Positions 23,840 through 34,044 of a stretch of 64,000 nt of DNA are shown here, one piece after another. The notes under the pieces were generated by a model that searched no databases, had not been told where the DNA came from, and worked only from the letters and a program-made list of their open reading frames with translations. Within the stretch, counting starts at the first letter, position 1, and each line of letters starts with the position of its first letter. This stretch comes from Ruminococcus flavefaciens (GTDB lineage: Bacteria; Bacillota; Clostridia; Oscillospirales; Ruminococcaceae), in contig SVNH01000012.1 in assembly GCA_015067005.1 (NCBI GenBank), positions 37,619 through 101,618 on the forward strand. Reading direction: 5' to 3'. Both the position numbers and the translations under genes were made by a program.

Positions 23840-26800
23840 ATGAACATATTCAAAAGCACATTTACTGAACTTTCCGGATACAAAAGCGTCCGCGAAGCAA
23901 TTGAAAAGAGGATCACTCCCGTCTCTGTGACGGGACTTTCCCATATACACAGGTCTCAGCTTATCTTCGCCCTGAGCGGTGAAAAGGTGAATCTCGTCAT
24001 AACAGGCTCGGAGGCTGAGGCTAAGAAGCTGTGTGATGACATTAATATGATGTCCGGCAGCGAATCCGCAGTGCTTTTCCCCTCAAAGGAACTCACGCTC
24101 ACTCCCGTTGACAGTTCAAACCACGAATACGAGCATATGCGTATCTCGGCGCTTTCACGCGCAGTACGCAATAAATGCAGCGTTATATGTGCGAGCATAG
24201 AAGCGGTCATGCAGCCGGTCATACCGCCGGATACTCTGATAAGTTCAGCTGTAACGCTCTCTCAGGGGCAGGAGATCGACCTCGCTCAGCTTTGCTCAAA
24301 GCTTGCAAAATGCGGCTATCAGCGCTGTGAAAAGGTCGAGGGCGCTTCGCAGTTCTCAGTGCGCGGATCTATCCTCGACATATTCCCGGTACAGACCGAT
24401 AAACCGGTACGTATCGAACTTTGGGGAGATGAGATAGATTCGATCGCTGAATTTGATACTGATACACAGCGCCGTGCTGATCCGCTTGATTCGATTGAAA
24501 TATCGCCGGCAGGTGAAGTCCTGTACGAATGTGATGAACTTGCCGGCAAGATAGAGGAACTTGGCAAGAAGGTACGCGGAAAGCGTATGGAACTCATCCG
24601 TGAGCGGCTCGGGGCGGATGTCCACAGACTTCGCGCCGGAGAGATACTTGCCCACAGCGTGAAATACTATCCGCTTGTTTACGGCGAGCCCTCTACCGTT
24701 TTCGATTACATCGACGGTATCGTACTTTTCAGCGACTATTCTGATATTCTCGATAATGCTCAGGGCGTTGCTGCTCGTAATAATGAGGATGTGAAGATAC
24801 TCCTTGAGGACGGTCAGCTTTGTAAGGGGCTTGACGGCTATATCCTCGATCTTCCGACTATACACTCCATTGCCGATAAAAAAGTCTGCCTTTATATGAG
24901 CAGCTTTCTCCAGAGCGGCGAGCGTATAGAATTCCGCAGACTTATCAGCTTTGAGGCTATGCAGACCGCGGCATGGAGCGGTGAAATGAAGCAGCTGCGC
25001 GAGGATCTTGATGATTTTCTTTCGCGGAAATATCGCGTTATCCTTGCTGCCGGAAGCGAGAAAACACTTCCGATAATCCGGCAGGATCTCAATGATGACG
25101 GTATCCCGTGTGATCTCATCAGCGCGGACATCGTTCTGGCTGCCGGACGTGTCTGCCTTATGTCGGGAAGCTTCAGCGGAGGATTCGAGTATCCGGAAAA
25201 CAAGACAGTCCTCATAACTCAGGGACGTTCGCTCGACACTACACGCAAAAAGCGCCGCAAGAAAAAGAACAAGGCAGAGGAGATACGTTCCCTTGCCGAC
25301 ATAACTGAGGGCGATCTTGTTGTACATTCCGGTCACGGTATAGGACGCTTCATCGGCATCCGCAAGCTTGAAATGGAAGGCGTTACCAAAGACTATATCA
25401 CTATTCAGTATGCCGGAACGGATAAGCTTTATATCCCTGTAACTCAGCTTGATATGGTGTCGAAGTACATAGGACCGCGTGATGACAGCGGTGTGAAGCT
25501 GAGCAAGCTGAGTTCCGGAGAGTGGCAGAAGACCAGAAGCAATGTAAAACGCGCCGTGAAGGATATGGCGCATGAACTCATCGAGTTATATGCAAAACGT
25601 GAGAAGAGTCAGGGCTTCGCGTTCTATCAGGATGACGAGATACAGCGTGATTTCGAGGAGCGTTTTCCGTATGTCGAGACCGATGACCAGCTTCAGTCCA
25701 TATCCGAGATAAAGGCGGATATGGAACGTCCGAGACCTATGGAGCGTCTGCTCTGCGGCGATGTTGGCTTCGGAAAGACAGAGGTCGCACTCCGCGCTGC
25801 GATGAAGTGTGTGCTGTCGGGCAAGCAGTGCGCTATCCTTGCGCCTACGACAGTCCTTGCATGGCAGCATTACCAGACTGCACTCCGCAGATTTGAGCAT
25901 TTTCCGGTCAATATCGAACTCCTTTCGCGCTACCGCTCTCCAAAACAGCAGGATGAGATAATCAAAAAGCTGAAACAGGGCAGGATAGACCTCCTCATCG
26001 GAACTCACAAGATCATTCAGAAATCAGTGGTGTTCAAGGATCTCGGACTTGCCATAATCGACGAGGAACAGCGCTTCGGCGTGGCTCACAAGGAGCGCTT
26101 CAAGGAATCGTTCACAGGCGTGGACGTCCTCATGCTTTCGGCTACTCCTATCCCGCGAACCCTAAATATGGCAATGAGCGGCATACGTGATATGTCAGTG
26201 CTTGAAGAACCGCCGCAGGATCGCTATCCGGTCCAGACCTATGTTATCGAGTACAACGTCGGAACGATAATTCAGGCGATAGTGCGTGAGCTTCGTCGCG
26301 GAGGACAGGTCTACTACATCCACAACCGTGTGGAGTCTATAACATCCTGCGCCGCAAGGCTGAAGGAATATTTGCCGGAAGCGCGTATCGCAGTCGCTCA
26401 CGGACAGATGAGCGAGGAGGAGATGTCCGACATCTGGGAGCAGCTTGTTGAGCATGAGATAGACATTCTTGTATGTACTACTATTATAGAGACAGGCGTG
26501 GATGTTCCGAATGTAAACACGCTGATAATAGAGGATTCCGACCGCTTCGGGCTCTCACAGCTTTATCAGCTCCGCGGCAGAGTGGGACGTTCAAACCGCC
26601 GCGGCTATACCTATTTCACATACAAGCGTGACAAGATATTAACAGAGATAGCAACTAAACGTCTCAATGCGATGAGGGAATTCACTCAGTTCGGAAGCGG
26701 CTTCCGAATCGCTCTGCGCGATCTTGAAATACGCGGAGCAGGAAGTATTCTCGGCGGCAGACAGCACGGACACATGGAAGCTGTCGGTTATGATATGTAT

Positions 26801-27304
26801 CTGCGTCTGCTTTCCGAAGCCATAGCAGAGGAAAAAGGTGAGCAGCCCGAGAAGATACCGGAGTGTCTTGTTGACATCCAGATAGACGCACATATTCCGG
26901 AAAAGTACATTTCAAGCCTTAATCAGCGAATAGATATGTACCGAAAGATAATGCTCGTGAATGAGGATTCCGACAAGAGCGATCTCATAGACGAGCTCAT
27001 CGACCGCTATGGTGAGCCGCCTAAATCCGTCCTCGGGCTGATAGAGGTGTCACTTCTCAGGAACAAGGCTGCACATCTTGGCATTACCGAGATCTCGCAG
27101 AAGAATGGCTCAATGTACTTCTACACTGAGTACCTGAATGCGGAACAGATAGCCGGACTATCAGCTGCATACAAAGGCAGAATAACCTTCAACGGGATCG
27201 GGAAGTCATATGTTTCAGTCAAAATATCCCCGAAAATGCGTCCTTTTGACATGATGAAGGATACCGTTGACATAATCTATTCAAAGCGCGGCAATGCGAC
27301 TTGA
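23840..27304 (+). CDS. mfd: Transcription-repair coupling factor
   Basis: A 1154-residue Mfd of normal length. It removes RNA polymerase stalled at lesions and recruits UvrA. Order: UvrB-like region (1-350); RNA-polymerase-interaction domain starting DITEGDLVVHSGHGIGRF (about 490-507); translocase motifs GDVGFGKTE (about 639) and DEEQRFG (about 740); TRG region and C-terminal D7. The pth-mfd order is standard in Firmicutes. I use ATG 23840, which has GGTGA just upstream; an in-frame ATG at 23807 is possible. Confidence 0.97.
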   Translation: MNIFKSTFTELSGYKSVREAIEKRITPVSVTGLSHIHRSQLIFALSGEKVNLVITGSEAEAKKLCDDINMMSGSESAVLFPSKELTLTPVDSSNHEYEHMRISALSRAVRNKCSVICASIEAVMQPVIPPDTLISSAVTLSQGQEIDLAQLCSKLAKCGYQRCEKVEGASQFSVRGSILDIFPVQTDKPVRIELWGDEIDSIAEFDTDTQRRADPLDSIEISPAGEVLYECDELAGKIEELGKKVRGKRMELIRERLGADVHRLRAGEILAHSVKYYPLVYGEPSTVFDYIDGIVLFSDYSDILDNAQGVAARNNEDVKILLEDGQLCKGLDGYILDLPTIHSIADKKVCLYMSSFLQSGERIEFRRLISFEAMQTAAWSGEMKQLREDLDDFLSRKYRVILAAGSEKTLPIIRQDLNDDGIPCDLISADIVLAAGRVCLMSGSFSGGFEYPENKTVLITQGRSLDTTRKKRRKKKNKAEEIRSLADITEGDLVVHSGHGIGRFIGIRKLEMEGVTKDYITIQYAGTDKLYIPVTQLDMVSKYIGPRDDSGVKLSKLSSGEWQKTRSNVKRAVKDMAHELIELYAKREKSQGFAFYQDDEIQRDFEERFPYVETDDQLQSISEIKADMERPRPMERLLCGDVGFGKTEVALRAAMKCVLSGKQCAILAPTTVLAWQHYQTALRRFEHFPVNIELLSRYRSPKQQDEIIKKLKQGRIDLLIGTHKIIQKSVVFKDLGLAIIDEEQRFGVAHKERFKESFTGVDVLMLSATPIPRTLNMAMSGIRDMSVLEEPPQDRYPVQTYVIEYNVGTIIQAIVRELRRGGQVYYIHNRVESITSCAARLKEYLPEARIAVAHGQMSEEEMSDIWEQLVEHEIDILVCTTIIETGVDVPNVNTLIIEDSDRFGLSQLYQLRGRVGRSNRRGYTYFTYKRDKILTEIATKRLNAMREFTQFGSGFRIALRDLEIRGAGSILGGRQHGHMEAVGYDMYLRLLSEAIAEEKGEQPEKIPECLVDIQIDAHIPEKYISSLNQRIDMYRKIMLVNEDSDKSDLIDELIDRYGEPPKSVLGLIEVSLLRNKAAHLGITEISQKNGSMYFYTEYLNAEQIAGLSAAYKGRITFNGIGKSYVSVKISPKMRPFDMMKDTVDIIYSKRGNAT

Positions 27305-27357
27305 CAGCAAGCCGCGCAAGTGATCGGGCATTTGTGTAAATTTGTGAAAAATGCTAC

Positions 27358-27386
27358 TTTACACTTTCGATTTTTTGTGATACAAT
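27358..27386 (+). promoter_or_regulatory. Promoter of the beta-rich lipoprotein gene
   Basis: TTTACA (27358-27363), 17 bp, TACAAT (27381-27386), leaving a leader of about 90 nt. Confidence 0.8.
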
Positions 27387-27484
27387 TAGTTTAATGCGGA
27401 TACGACCGCAGCAGATACAGAAATATACGTGACCTTACGACCTGCCGGTTTTTATTGGCGGCGACCAGAAAAAGGAGATATAAC

Positions 27485-28480
27485 GTGGAACATAAACGTA
27501 AATTAACCAAGCGTATGATCGCTGCTTCATTTGCACTTTCGCTCGCAGTATGTTCTTTCGGATGCAGTAAGAGCGGCAGTTCAGATTCCGAAGAACTCGT
27601 TCCGCCTGTGCCGGCAGAGGCATCAGATCCGAATACAGTGACTTTCGATGACGGCAATTTCGTATTTGCAGAGGTCATCACTGATGATAAGGTATGTGCT
27701 GAGGGCAAGCTCTCTGTTGAAGAGGTAAAGGGCAATAAAATGCTGAAATTCACGGACGATCTTTCCGTTCCTATGGAAGGAAAAGTCCAGAAAATAGAAA
27801 TAAATGCTGCGGCATTGCTCGGACTTGATAACATTTCAAAGGTCCGCAGCATCGAATTCGATGTTTATGCGGATGCCCTTGCGGAAAACTATGTCAACCG
27901 CGATGGTGAAAGTGTTCAGGTTCCCGGCACTATCAGCTGCGGAGGCGGTACTGTTACCGCAAAGCTTGATGTAAACGGTCAGAACAAGTGGTACGACTTC
28001 GCAAAATTCGAGGGCGGAGAGTATAATTTTGATTTCTCCGGACCTGTTCACGGCGAATTCAAGTTCCTTCTCGCAGATTCCGGCGAGCATTGGGATGATA
28101 CCATGTATGACGCGAATTTCCTGATAATGCGCTGGGGATCGGAAAATGATTCAAACTTCTATATCGACAATATCGTTTTCTATGATGAGAATAACAAGTC
28201 TATACCGCTAAGAAGCGATCCTCAGCCGATAACAACATCCGCTCCGGCATCTGAGGTGATCACGACAGAACATATCTCAACAGAGAAGGCTTCAGCAGAA
28301 AAGATGACCATAGCTCCTGTGTCTGTGGAAATTCCAACGGTGAGCATTGATCTTGACGGACTAAATGAGAGTATCTCCGAAGCAAAGGTAAAGGCTTCAG
28401 AGGCTCAGCAGCAGCTTAACGAAGCGCTGACAGAAGCTTCAAGACTGATAGATGAAGCAAACAGCAAAAAGAGTAACTGA
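27485..28480 (+). CDS. Putative lipoprotein with a CBM-like beta domain
   Basis: A 331-residue exported protein starting at GTG 27485, 7 nt after AAAAAGGAG. The N-terminus has a basic region, a hydrophobic stretch and cysteine (CSFGC), probably lipid-anchored. Residues about 50-240 form a beta-sandwich-like region with repeated aromatic and Asp/Gly motifs (SNFYIDNIVFYDE), reminiscent of a galactose-binding-like or carbohydrate-binding module. A Thr/Ser/Pro-rich and then Ala/Glu-rich helical tail (about 245-331) follows. Ligand unknown. Confidence 0.75.
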   Translation: MEHKRKLTKRMIAASFALSLAVCSFGCSKSGSSDSEELVPPVPAEASDPNTVTFDDGNFVFAEVITDDKVCAEGKLSVEEVKGNKMLKFTDDLSVPMEGKVQKIEINAAALLGLDNISKVRSIEFDVYADALAENYVNRDGESVQVPGTISCGGGTVTAKLDVNGQNKWYDFAKFEGGEYNFDFSGPVHGEFKFLLADSGEHWDDTMYDANFLIMRWGSENDSNFYIDNIVFYDENNKSIPLRSDPQPITTSAPASEVITTEHISTEKASAEKMTIAPVSVEIPTVSIDLDGLNESISEAKVKASEAQQQLNEALTEASRLIDEANSKKSN

Positions 28481-28490
28481 ATGTATTTAA

Positions 28491-28526
28491 AAAGCCATAA
28501 AGAAGCATTTACTTCTTTATGGCTTT
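28491..28526. terminator. Bidirectional terminator between lipoprotein and birA
   Basis: A 15-bp perfect stem, 28491-28505 with 28512-28526, 6-nt loop. It is T-rich downstream on the plus strand; on the minus strand the stem ends in TTT after the birA stop. Confidence 0.88.
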
Positions 28527-28528
28527 AA

Positions 28529-29512
28529 TTATTTCTTTATCCTGCAAAGATTAGCTTCGCCGGAATTCAGATGCTTTACCGTACCATCTGAAAACTCAAC
28601 GATAAGATTTGCATTGTCGTCGATGCCGAGAGCCTTTCCGGATGTCTGCTGATCGTTCACGGAGGCGGTTATCTCGTTTCCGGTGAGCAGTTCTCTGCGG
28701 CGGTATTCCGGCAGGAATGTGCGCTCCTGAAGTGATAAGATGTACTTTTCAAGATCGTTGATTATTTCGGCACAGAGGATATTGCGGTCGAGGATCATAC
28801 CTGTCTCGTCCTCAACAGATGATGCGATACTGCTGAGCTGTTCGCTGAATTCACTGCGTACACTTCTCACATTAACTCCGATACCAATAACAGCATAGTC
28901 GATAGACTGCGTTTCAAGTCCGAGTGAAGCTTCTGTGAGGATGCCGCATATTTTCTTCCCGCATAGGTAAACATCGTTCACCCACTTTATCTGTGTTTCC
29001 ATGCCGCAAAGCTTTTCGACAGCCTCTGCAACTGCAACGGATGCGGCAGTTGTTATCATTGGTGTCAGTTCCATGCTGAATTCCGGACGCACTATAACAG
29101 TGAAGTAGATACCGGTTCCGGAGGGGGAAACGAAAGTCCTTCCAAGTCTGCCGCGTCCCATAGTCTGTCGGTCGGCAACGACAGCTGTACCGTGCGGAGC
29201 ACCTGCGGAAGCAAGCTTTTTTGCGGCAATATTTGTTGAGTCAACTTCATCGAACACCTGCAATTCTCTGCCGAGTGCTTTGGTTTGCAGATGTGCGGCA
29301 ATGAGTTTTTCTGAAAGGCGGTTGTTGCTCTCTGAGAGACGATAGCCCTTTGAGGTCACTGATTCGATAGCGTAGCCCTCCGCTTCGAGCGACTTGACCG
29401 CTTTCCAGACGGCGTTTCTGCTCACTCCGAGACTTTCAGCGAGAGCAGCACCGGATATATAACCGCCGTTTGCGGCGGCGAGAGTATTCAGAAGTGATTC
29501 TTTGATATTCAT
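28529..29512 (-). CDS. birA: Biotin protein ligase / biotin repressor
   Basis: A 327-residue bifunctional BirA. An N-terminal HTH (about 10-65, with GAALAESLGVSRNAVWKAVKSL) could repress biotin genes. The ligase domain has GRGRLGRTFVSPSGTGIYF and KWVNDVYL. It joins biotin to carboxylase carrier protein. I use ATG 29512 after TTGGAGG; the longer frame to 29605 crosses the terminator. No biotin-synthesis genes lie nearby. Confidence 0.95.
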   Translation of the reverse strand: MNIKESLLNTLAAANGGYISGAALAESLGVSRNAVWKAVKSLEAEGYAIESVTSKGYRLSESNNRLSEKLIAAHLQTKALGRELQVFDEVDSTNIAAKKLASAGAPHGTAVVADRQTMGRGRLGRTFVSPSGTGIYFTVIVRPEFSMELTPMITTAASVAVAEAVEKLCGMETQIKWVNDVYLCGKKICGILTEASLGLETQSIDYAVIGIGVNVRSVRSEFSEQLSSIASSVEDETGMILDRNILCAEIINDLEKYILSLQERTFLPEYRRRELLTGNEITASVNDQQTSGKALGIDDNANLIVEFSDGTVKHLNSGEANLCRIKK

Positions 29513-29561
29513 AGCAATTACCTCCAATGAAAGTATAGCATAATGTGCTTGAAAAAACAAG

Positions 29562-29586
29562 TGGGGAACAGACGTGCCGTTCCCCA
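29562..29586 (-). terminator. Terminator of the riboswitch operon
   Basis: Stem TGGGGAAC (29562-29569) with GTTCCCCA (29579-29586), followed on the minus strand by CTTGTTTTTT. It lies directly after the flavoprotein stop. Confidence 0.8.
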
Positions 29587-29591
29587 AAAAA

Positions 29592-30131
29592 TCATATATT
29601 CTCACAGAAAGCGATTATTTCGTCTTTTCTCGGCTCGACTGCCTCCTTGTACTCGACCGAGCAAAGTCCGAGTGAGCCGCAGCACTCTATTTCGAGATGC
29701 CCGTAGAAATGCTCGATAGTACCGATAATGCGCTGACATTCCGGCATCGAAGGACCTGTCCTGAGCGCAACGGCATATCCGCGCTTCCCCTTGCTGAGAG
29801 AAGCGTGTGGTTCGTGGGTATTGCACCACGGAGTGAATCTGTCGATGAACGCCTTGAACTGTCCCGGAACATCTGCCCAGTAGGACGGTGAAACGGAGAC
29901 GATAATATCAGCTGTTTCAAATTCTTCAACCGCAAGGCTGAAATCGTCATTCCGGACGCATCGGGCTGTGTTATGACAGCTGCGGCAGCCCTTACAGAAG
30001 CCGAAATCATAGTCGTCGATGCAAATGCTCTTTGCTGTGTAGCGTTGAGACAGCTGCTGTGTAATGATGCTGACTATCTCGGCAGTTGCACCGTTTCTTA
30101 CGGGACTGCAATTGATAACAAGTGCGTTCAT
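29592..30131 (-). CDS. Flavodoxin-family NAD(P)H-dependent oxidoreductase
   Basis: A 179-residue flavoprotein: FMN phosphate loop NCSPVRNGATAEI (7-19) and the aromatic site SPSYWADVPGQFKAFIDRF. A cysteine cluster CKGCRSCHNTARC (47-59) is like that of iron-sulfur flavoproteins, though the spacing differs between families. Probably an electron-transfer or quinone/disulfide reductase. It is the third gene of the LRR-ATPase unit, 12 bp after the ATPase. Confidence 0.85.
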   Translation of the reverse strand: MNALVINCSPVRNGATAEIVSIITQQLSQRYTAKSICIDDYDFGFCKGCRSCHNTARCVRNDDFSLAVEEFETADIIVSVSPSYWADVPGQFKAFIDRFTPWCNTHEPHASLSKGKRGYAVALRTGPSMPECQRIIGTIEHFYGHLEIECCGSLGLCSVEYKEAVEPRKDEIIAFCENI

Positions 30132-30143
30132 AGAACCTCCTTA

Positions 30144-32732
30144 TCAGCTTTCCGACTTTGAAGCTGCTTCTCTTATAATTCTGATGATCTGAGTTACTGC
30201 AAAAGGTATAACGGCAAGTCCGGCTACTTCAAGGAGATTCTTTGCACTGAAGCAGTCGCTTACAGACATGAATCCGTGGAAAGGTGTTACCATGAGTGCA
30301 GCTGTGAGGAAGAGAGCTCCCACAATAAATGCACCGACAGAGAAGAGGTTTGTAGTGAATCCCAGCTTTGCGAGTGAGTGCTTTCCGCGGCTGTCGAAGC
30401 CCTCGAAAAGACGTGCAAGACAAAGTGTTGCGAATGCCATAGTGCTTGCCATTGCAGCAGAATCGCAGGAATCCTTGCCTATCATGAATGCAAACATTAC
30501 GCAGGCTGCAATGATTATGCTGTGGAATGCGATATAGATACCGGTCTCCTTATTGAGTATGGATTCATTGGATGGACGCGGCTTTTCCTTCATTACGCCC
30601 GACTGCATAGGCTCCATACAGAGTGCAAGTGCCGGAAGCGAATCGGTGAGAAGATTTATAAACAGCAGATGTACCGGCATGAACGGCAGCGGCAGATCGA
30701 ATATAGTGGTAAGCAGGACCACGATTATTGCAGCGGCGTTTCCGGCAAGAAGGAACTTGATAGCGTTTTTGATATTGTTGTAGATGCAGCGTCCGTTTGC
30801 GACTGCCTTTACGATAGTTGCAAAGTTATCGTCAGCGAGGATCATGGAAGCAGCGTCCTTTGATACCTCAGTACCGGTAATGCCCATTGCAACTCCGACA
30901 TCAGCCTTTTTAAGTGCAGGAGCATCGTTTACGCCGTCGCCTGTCATTGCAACGACCATATCCTTTTTCTGCCAGAGGTCGACGATACGTATTTTGTGTT
31001 CAGGAGATACACGCGCATAAACCGAGATCCTGTCAAGCTTTGCCGAGAGCTCGTCATCGGAAATATTGTTCAGCTCGTTACCGTCCATAGCGAGGTCGCC
31101 GGGCTTATATATGCCTATTTCCTTGGCAATAGCAACAGCCGTGAGTTTATGGTCGCCGGTTATCATGATAGGCTTTATGCCGGCGGAGATACATTCCGCA
31201 ACGGCAGCCTTGCTTTCCTCACGAGGAGGATCGGTCATAGCTGTGAGACCGATGTAAACATAGTCGCATTCATCATCGAGGGTTATCGGAGAATCGCTGC
31301 TGAGCACCTTCTTTGCGAATGCAAGAACTCGCATACCGTTTTCGGAATAGGTCAGGTTGGACTTCTTTATCTCATTTATGTCATCCTCTGTGATAGGGCG
31401 TGTTCCGTCTGCATCAAGAACGAATTTAAGCCGCGGTACAAGAACGTCGATAGCGCCCTTTGTATAGGCTGTACGTGTGCCGGAGAAGTTATGAACGGTA
31501 GTCATAAGCTTACGGTCGCTGTCGAACGGGATCTCGTCAAGACGGGGATTTTCAGTGCGTATGCGGATATATTCATCGTTTCCGATATAATCGGAAAGAG
31601 CAGTTTCGGTAGGATCTCCGAGCCAGCCTTCTTCAGATTTTGCGGCATCGTTGCACAGAGCCATAGCAAGAATGAGTTCATTTTTTGCGTTTTCGCACGG
31701 GAATGTCACATCGCGGACAGTCATGCGGTTCTGTGTGAGAGTACCGGTCTTGTCAGAGCAGATTATCGAAACACATCCGAGACCTTCAACAGCCTTGAGG
31801 TCCTTGATTATAGCCTTCTGCTTTGACATCTTCTGAGTTCCGATAGCGAGTGATATAGTGATTATGGAGCTGAGAGCCTCCGGGATAGCAGCAACTGCAA
31901 GTGCAACTGCGAACATGAGAGCGTCCACAACAGGCTGATCGTTTATAAAGTAAGTCATAAGGAAAACGATGATACATATGCAGATTATTGCAACTGAAAG
32001 TATCTTGCTGAATTTATCAAGACTTACCTGAAGCGGAGTTTTCTTCTTTTTGGCGTTCTGCATGAGAGAAGCTATCTTACCGATCTCGGTATTCATTCCG
32101 ACGCCGGTAACGACTGCCTTTGCACGTCCATTAGAGATATTAGAGCCGGAGTATATCATGTTCAGGCGGTCACCGAGAGCGACCTCTGAAAGCTCGATCT
32201 TCTCAGTGTTTTTGGTAACGTTCAGCGATTCGCCGGTGAGTGCGCTTTCGTTTACCTGAAGCGAAGCTGCTTCTATAAGTCTTCCGTCAGCGGCGGCAAC
32301 GTTTCCTGCTTCCATGAGGAGAATATCTCCGACAACGACTTCTGAGGCAGGTATCTCGGTCTGAGCGCCGTTTCTGATAACTCTTGCGTTCGGAGAACTC
32401 ATAGCCTTCAGACTGTTGAGCGATTTCTGTGCCTTGACGTGCTGTGCGGTACCGATGATAGCGTTCATTATGAGTACCACAAGGATAACGATAGTGCTTC
32501 CTATTTCGCCGCTTATCATTGAGATTATCGAAGCAATGATAAGTATGACCACGAGAAGGTCAGCGAACTGTTCGAGGAATACTCTCAGCAGACTTTTCTG
32601 TTTTTCTTCTGATATGGCGTTTTCGCCGTATTTTTCACGGCTTTCGGTGACCTGCTGGTCCGAGAGACCTTTTTCAATATCAGAATTAAGTTCCCTTGCG
32701 ACGCATTCAACGTCCTGATCGTAATAATTCAT
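30144..32732 (-). CDS. P-type cation-transporting ATPase (Ca2+/Mn2+ type)
   Basis: An 862-residue type II P-ATPase. It has TGES in the actuator domain, phosphorylation site DKTGTLTQ (Asp about 325), GDGVNDAPALKKADVG (about 596-611) and about ten transmembrane helices, including PEALSSIITISLA with the conserved Pro-Glu ion site. It is closest in style to bacterial Ca2+ ATPases, several of which export Mn2+. The upstream riboswitch-like leader argues for Mn2+ export, which is inference. Start follows GAGGAG; the LRR lipoprotein gene ends 11 bp before. Confidence 0.93.
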   Translation of the reverse strand: MNYYDQDVECVARELNSDIEKGLSDQQVTESREKYGENAISEEKQKSLLRVFLEQFADLLVVILIIASIISMISGEIGSTIVILVVLIMNAIIGTAQHVKAQKSLNSLKAMSSPNARVIRNGAQTEIPASEVVVGDILLMEAGNVAAADGRLIEAASLQVNESALTGESLNVTKNTEKIELSEVALGDRLNMIYSGSNISNGRAKAVVTGVGMNTEIGKIASLMQNAKKKKTPLQVSLDKFSKILSVAIICICIIVFLMTYFINDQPVVDALMFAVALAVAAIPEALSSIITISLAIGTQKMSKQKAIIKDLKAVEGLGCVSIICSDKTGTLTQNRMTVRDVTFPCENAKNELILAMALCNDAAKSEEGWLGDPTETALSDYIGNDEYIRIRTENPRLDEIPFDSDRKLMTTVHNFSGTRTAYTKGAIDVLVPRLKFVLDADGTRPITEDDINEIKKSNLTYSENGMRVLAFAKKVLSSDSPITLDDECDYVYIGLTAMTDPPREESKAAVAECISAGIKPIMITGDHKLTAVAIAKEIGIYKPGDLAMDGNELNNISDDELSAKLDRISVYARVSPEHKIRIVDLWQKKDMVVAMTGDGVNDAPALKKADVGVAMGITGTEVSKDAASMILADDNFATIVKAVANGRCIYNNIKNAIKFLLAGNAAAIIVVLLTTIFDLPLPFMPVHLLFINLLTDSLPALALCMEPMQSGVMKEKPRPSNESILNKETGIYIAFHSIIIAACVMFAFMIGKDSCDSAAMASTMAFATLCLARLFEGFDSRGKHSLAKLGFTTNLFSVGAFIVGALFLTAALMVTPFHGFMSVSDCFSAKNLLEVAGLAVIPFAVTQIIRIIREAASKSES

Positions 32733-32743
32733 GTGTTATCTCC

Positions 32744-33988
32744 TCATATATTGTTATCGTGAGCATAGCTCATACTGTTTGCGTATCTTTCGGCTTTTGA
32801 TCCGGAAGGTGCATGGAATACCGGATTCTCTCCGATATATTCAAACGCTCTTTTATCAATCTTGTCAACACTTGCTGCGATATATATGTCGTTGAGGTTT
32901 TCGCAGTAAGCGAAAGCGCTTTCGCCGATTGACTTGCAGCCGTCGTTGATGATAAGAGTTTTGAGATTGCTGCAATACTCAAAGGCTTCCGCCTTTATTT
33001 CCGGACATCCGTCGATAATGACGGTTTCCAGACCTTCGCAGTATTCAAAGGCGTTCGGAGCGATGTATTTTACATTTGCGGGGATAGTTATAGTTTTTAG
33101 TTTGCGGCAGTACTGGAATGCCTCGGATTCAATGGATGTGATATTTTCGGGGATAGTGAATTCGGAAAAATCGGCGTGTTCATACTGTCTTGCACGAATA
33201 ATATTTTCAGTATCGAGTTTTTCGTATTCGGCTTCGCCTGCGGAATAGGAGATACGGTTACTCTTAGCAAAACTCTCAGCTACTGAGCCCTTTGGAGCGT
33301 GTATGGTGAGCTCAGGTATCGACCAGAATGCGGTACTTCCGATCGTAGTAACGCTTTCAGGTATAATAACGTCCTTGAGAGCGCTGCATGACCAGAAAGC
33401 CCGATCTGATATTTTTTTCATGCCATCCTCGATCTCAACATATCTCAGAGCGCCGCAACTCCAGAAAGCGGAATCTCCTATATACTCGACACTTGATGGG
33501 ATATAAACGGCTTCGACTACATCATTGCCCCAGAAAGCTCTTGCTTCTATGCGGGTAACGTCATCGGGGATATACACCTCAGGATCGGTGCCGTCATAGT
33601 CATAGAGAATACCGTCGTCCATGATAAAGCCGTCGTCATCTGGTTTGATGCCGCGCTTTTTCTTTTCAAGGTCCATTGCAGCATTTCCGTCTGAAAGGTC
33701 TATCTCACCCGGAAAAGTTACATTTTCGGAATTGCGGTTCTTATCAGAGGATGTTTTGCTGTTCTTTTGGCTGCTGCTTTTAGTTTTGCTCTGAGTTGTC
33801 TGTTCTTCGTCAGGAAGCTTGATCTTTTCAGCTGAGAGAGACGTGGTTTCAGAAGCCGTTTTTGATGCAGCAGTGGTATTGCTGGATCTTTCGCTGCCGT
33901 TTTCGCTGCTTTCGCTGGTGCTTCCGCAGGAAACGAGCATTGAAAGTGAAAGTGCGGATATTATGGCGGTTGCAATTGCTTTTTTCAT
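32744..33988 (-). CDS. LRR (BspA-like) lipoprotein
   Basis: A 414-residue surface lipoprotein with lipobox LVSC (Cys 21). A Ser/Thr/Lys-rich linker (about 22-95) is followed by an acidic segment. LRR_5-type repeats run from about 125 to the end, each with a pattern like LKTITIPANVKYIAPNAFEYC. BspA-like proteins mediate adhesion or scaffold functions. It is the first gene behind the riboswitch-like leader and is followed by the cation ATPase, an unusual pairing. Confidence 0.88.
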   Translation of the reverse strand: MKKAIATAIISALSLSMLVSCGSTSESSENGSERSSNTTAASKTASETTSLSAEKIKLPDEEQTTQSKTKSSSQKNSKTSSDKNRNSENVTFPGEIDLSDGNAAMDLEKKKRGIKPDDDGFIMDDGILYDYDGTDPEVYIPDDVTRIEARAFWGNDVVEAVYIPSSVEYIGDSAFWSCGALRYVEIEDGMKKISDRAFWSCSALKDVIIPESVTTIGSTAFWSIPELTIHAPKGSVAESFAKSNRISYSAGEAEYEKLDTENIIRARQYEHADFSEFTIPENITSIESEAFQYCRKLKTITIPANVKYIAPNAFEYCEGLETVIIDGCPEIKAEAFEYCSNLKTLIINDGCKSIGESAFAYCENLNDIYIAASVDKIDKRAFEYIGENPVFHAPSGSKAERYANSMSYAHDNNI

Positions 33989-34044
33989 GCTTAATACCTC
34001 ATATCATGATTTAATAGTGAGCATTTTCATGTAGATATAAAAAT

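Noticed and set aside
27300..27357. Terminator after mfd
   Set aside because: I see no stem with a T-run; only a promoter for the next gene is clear.
31000..31826. Plus-strand ORFs opposite the P-type ATPase
   Set aside because: Shadow frames; the minus-strand gene has all catalytic motifs.
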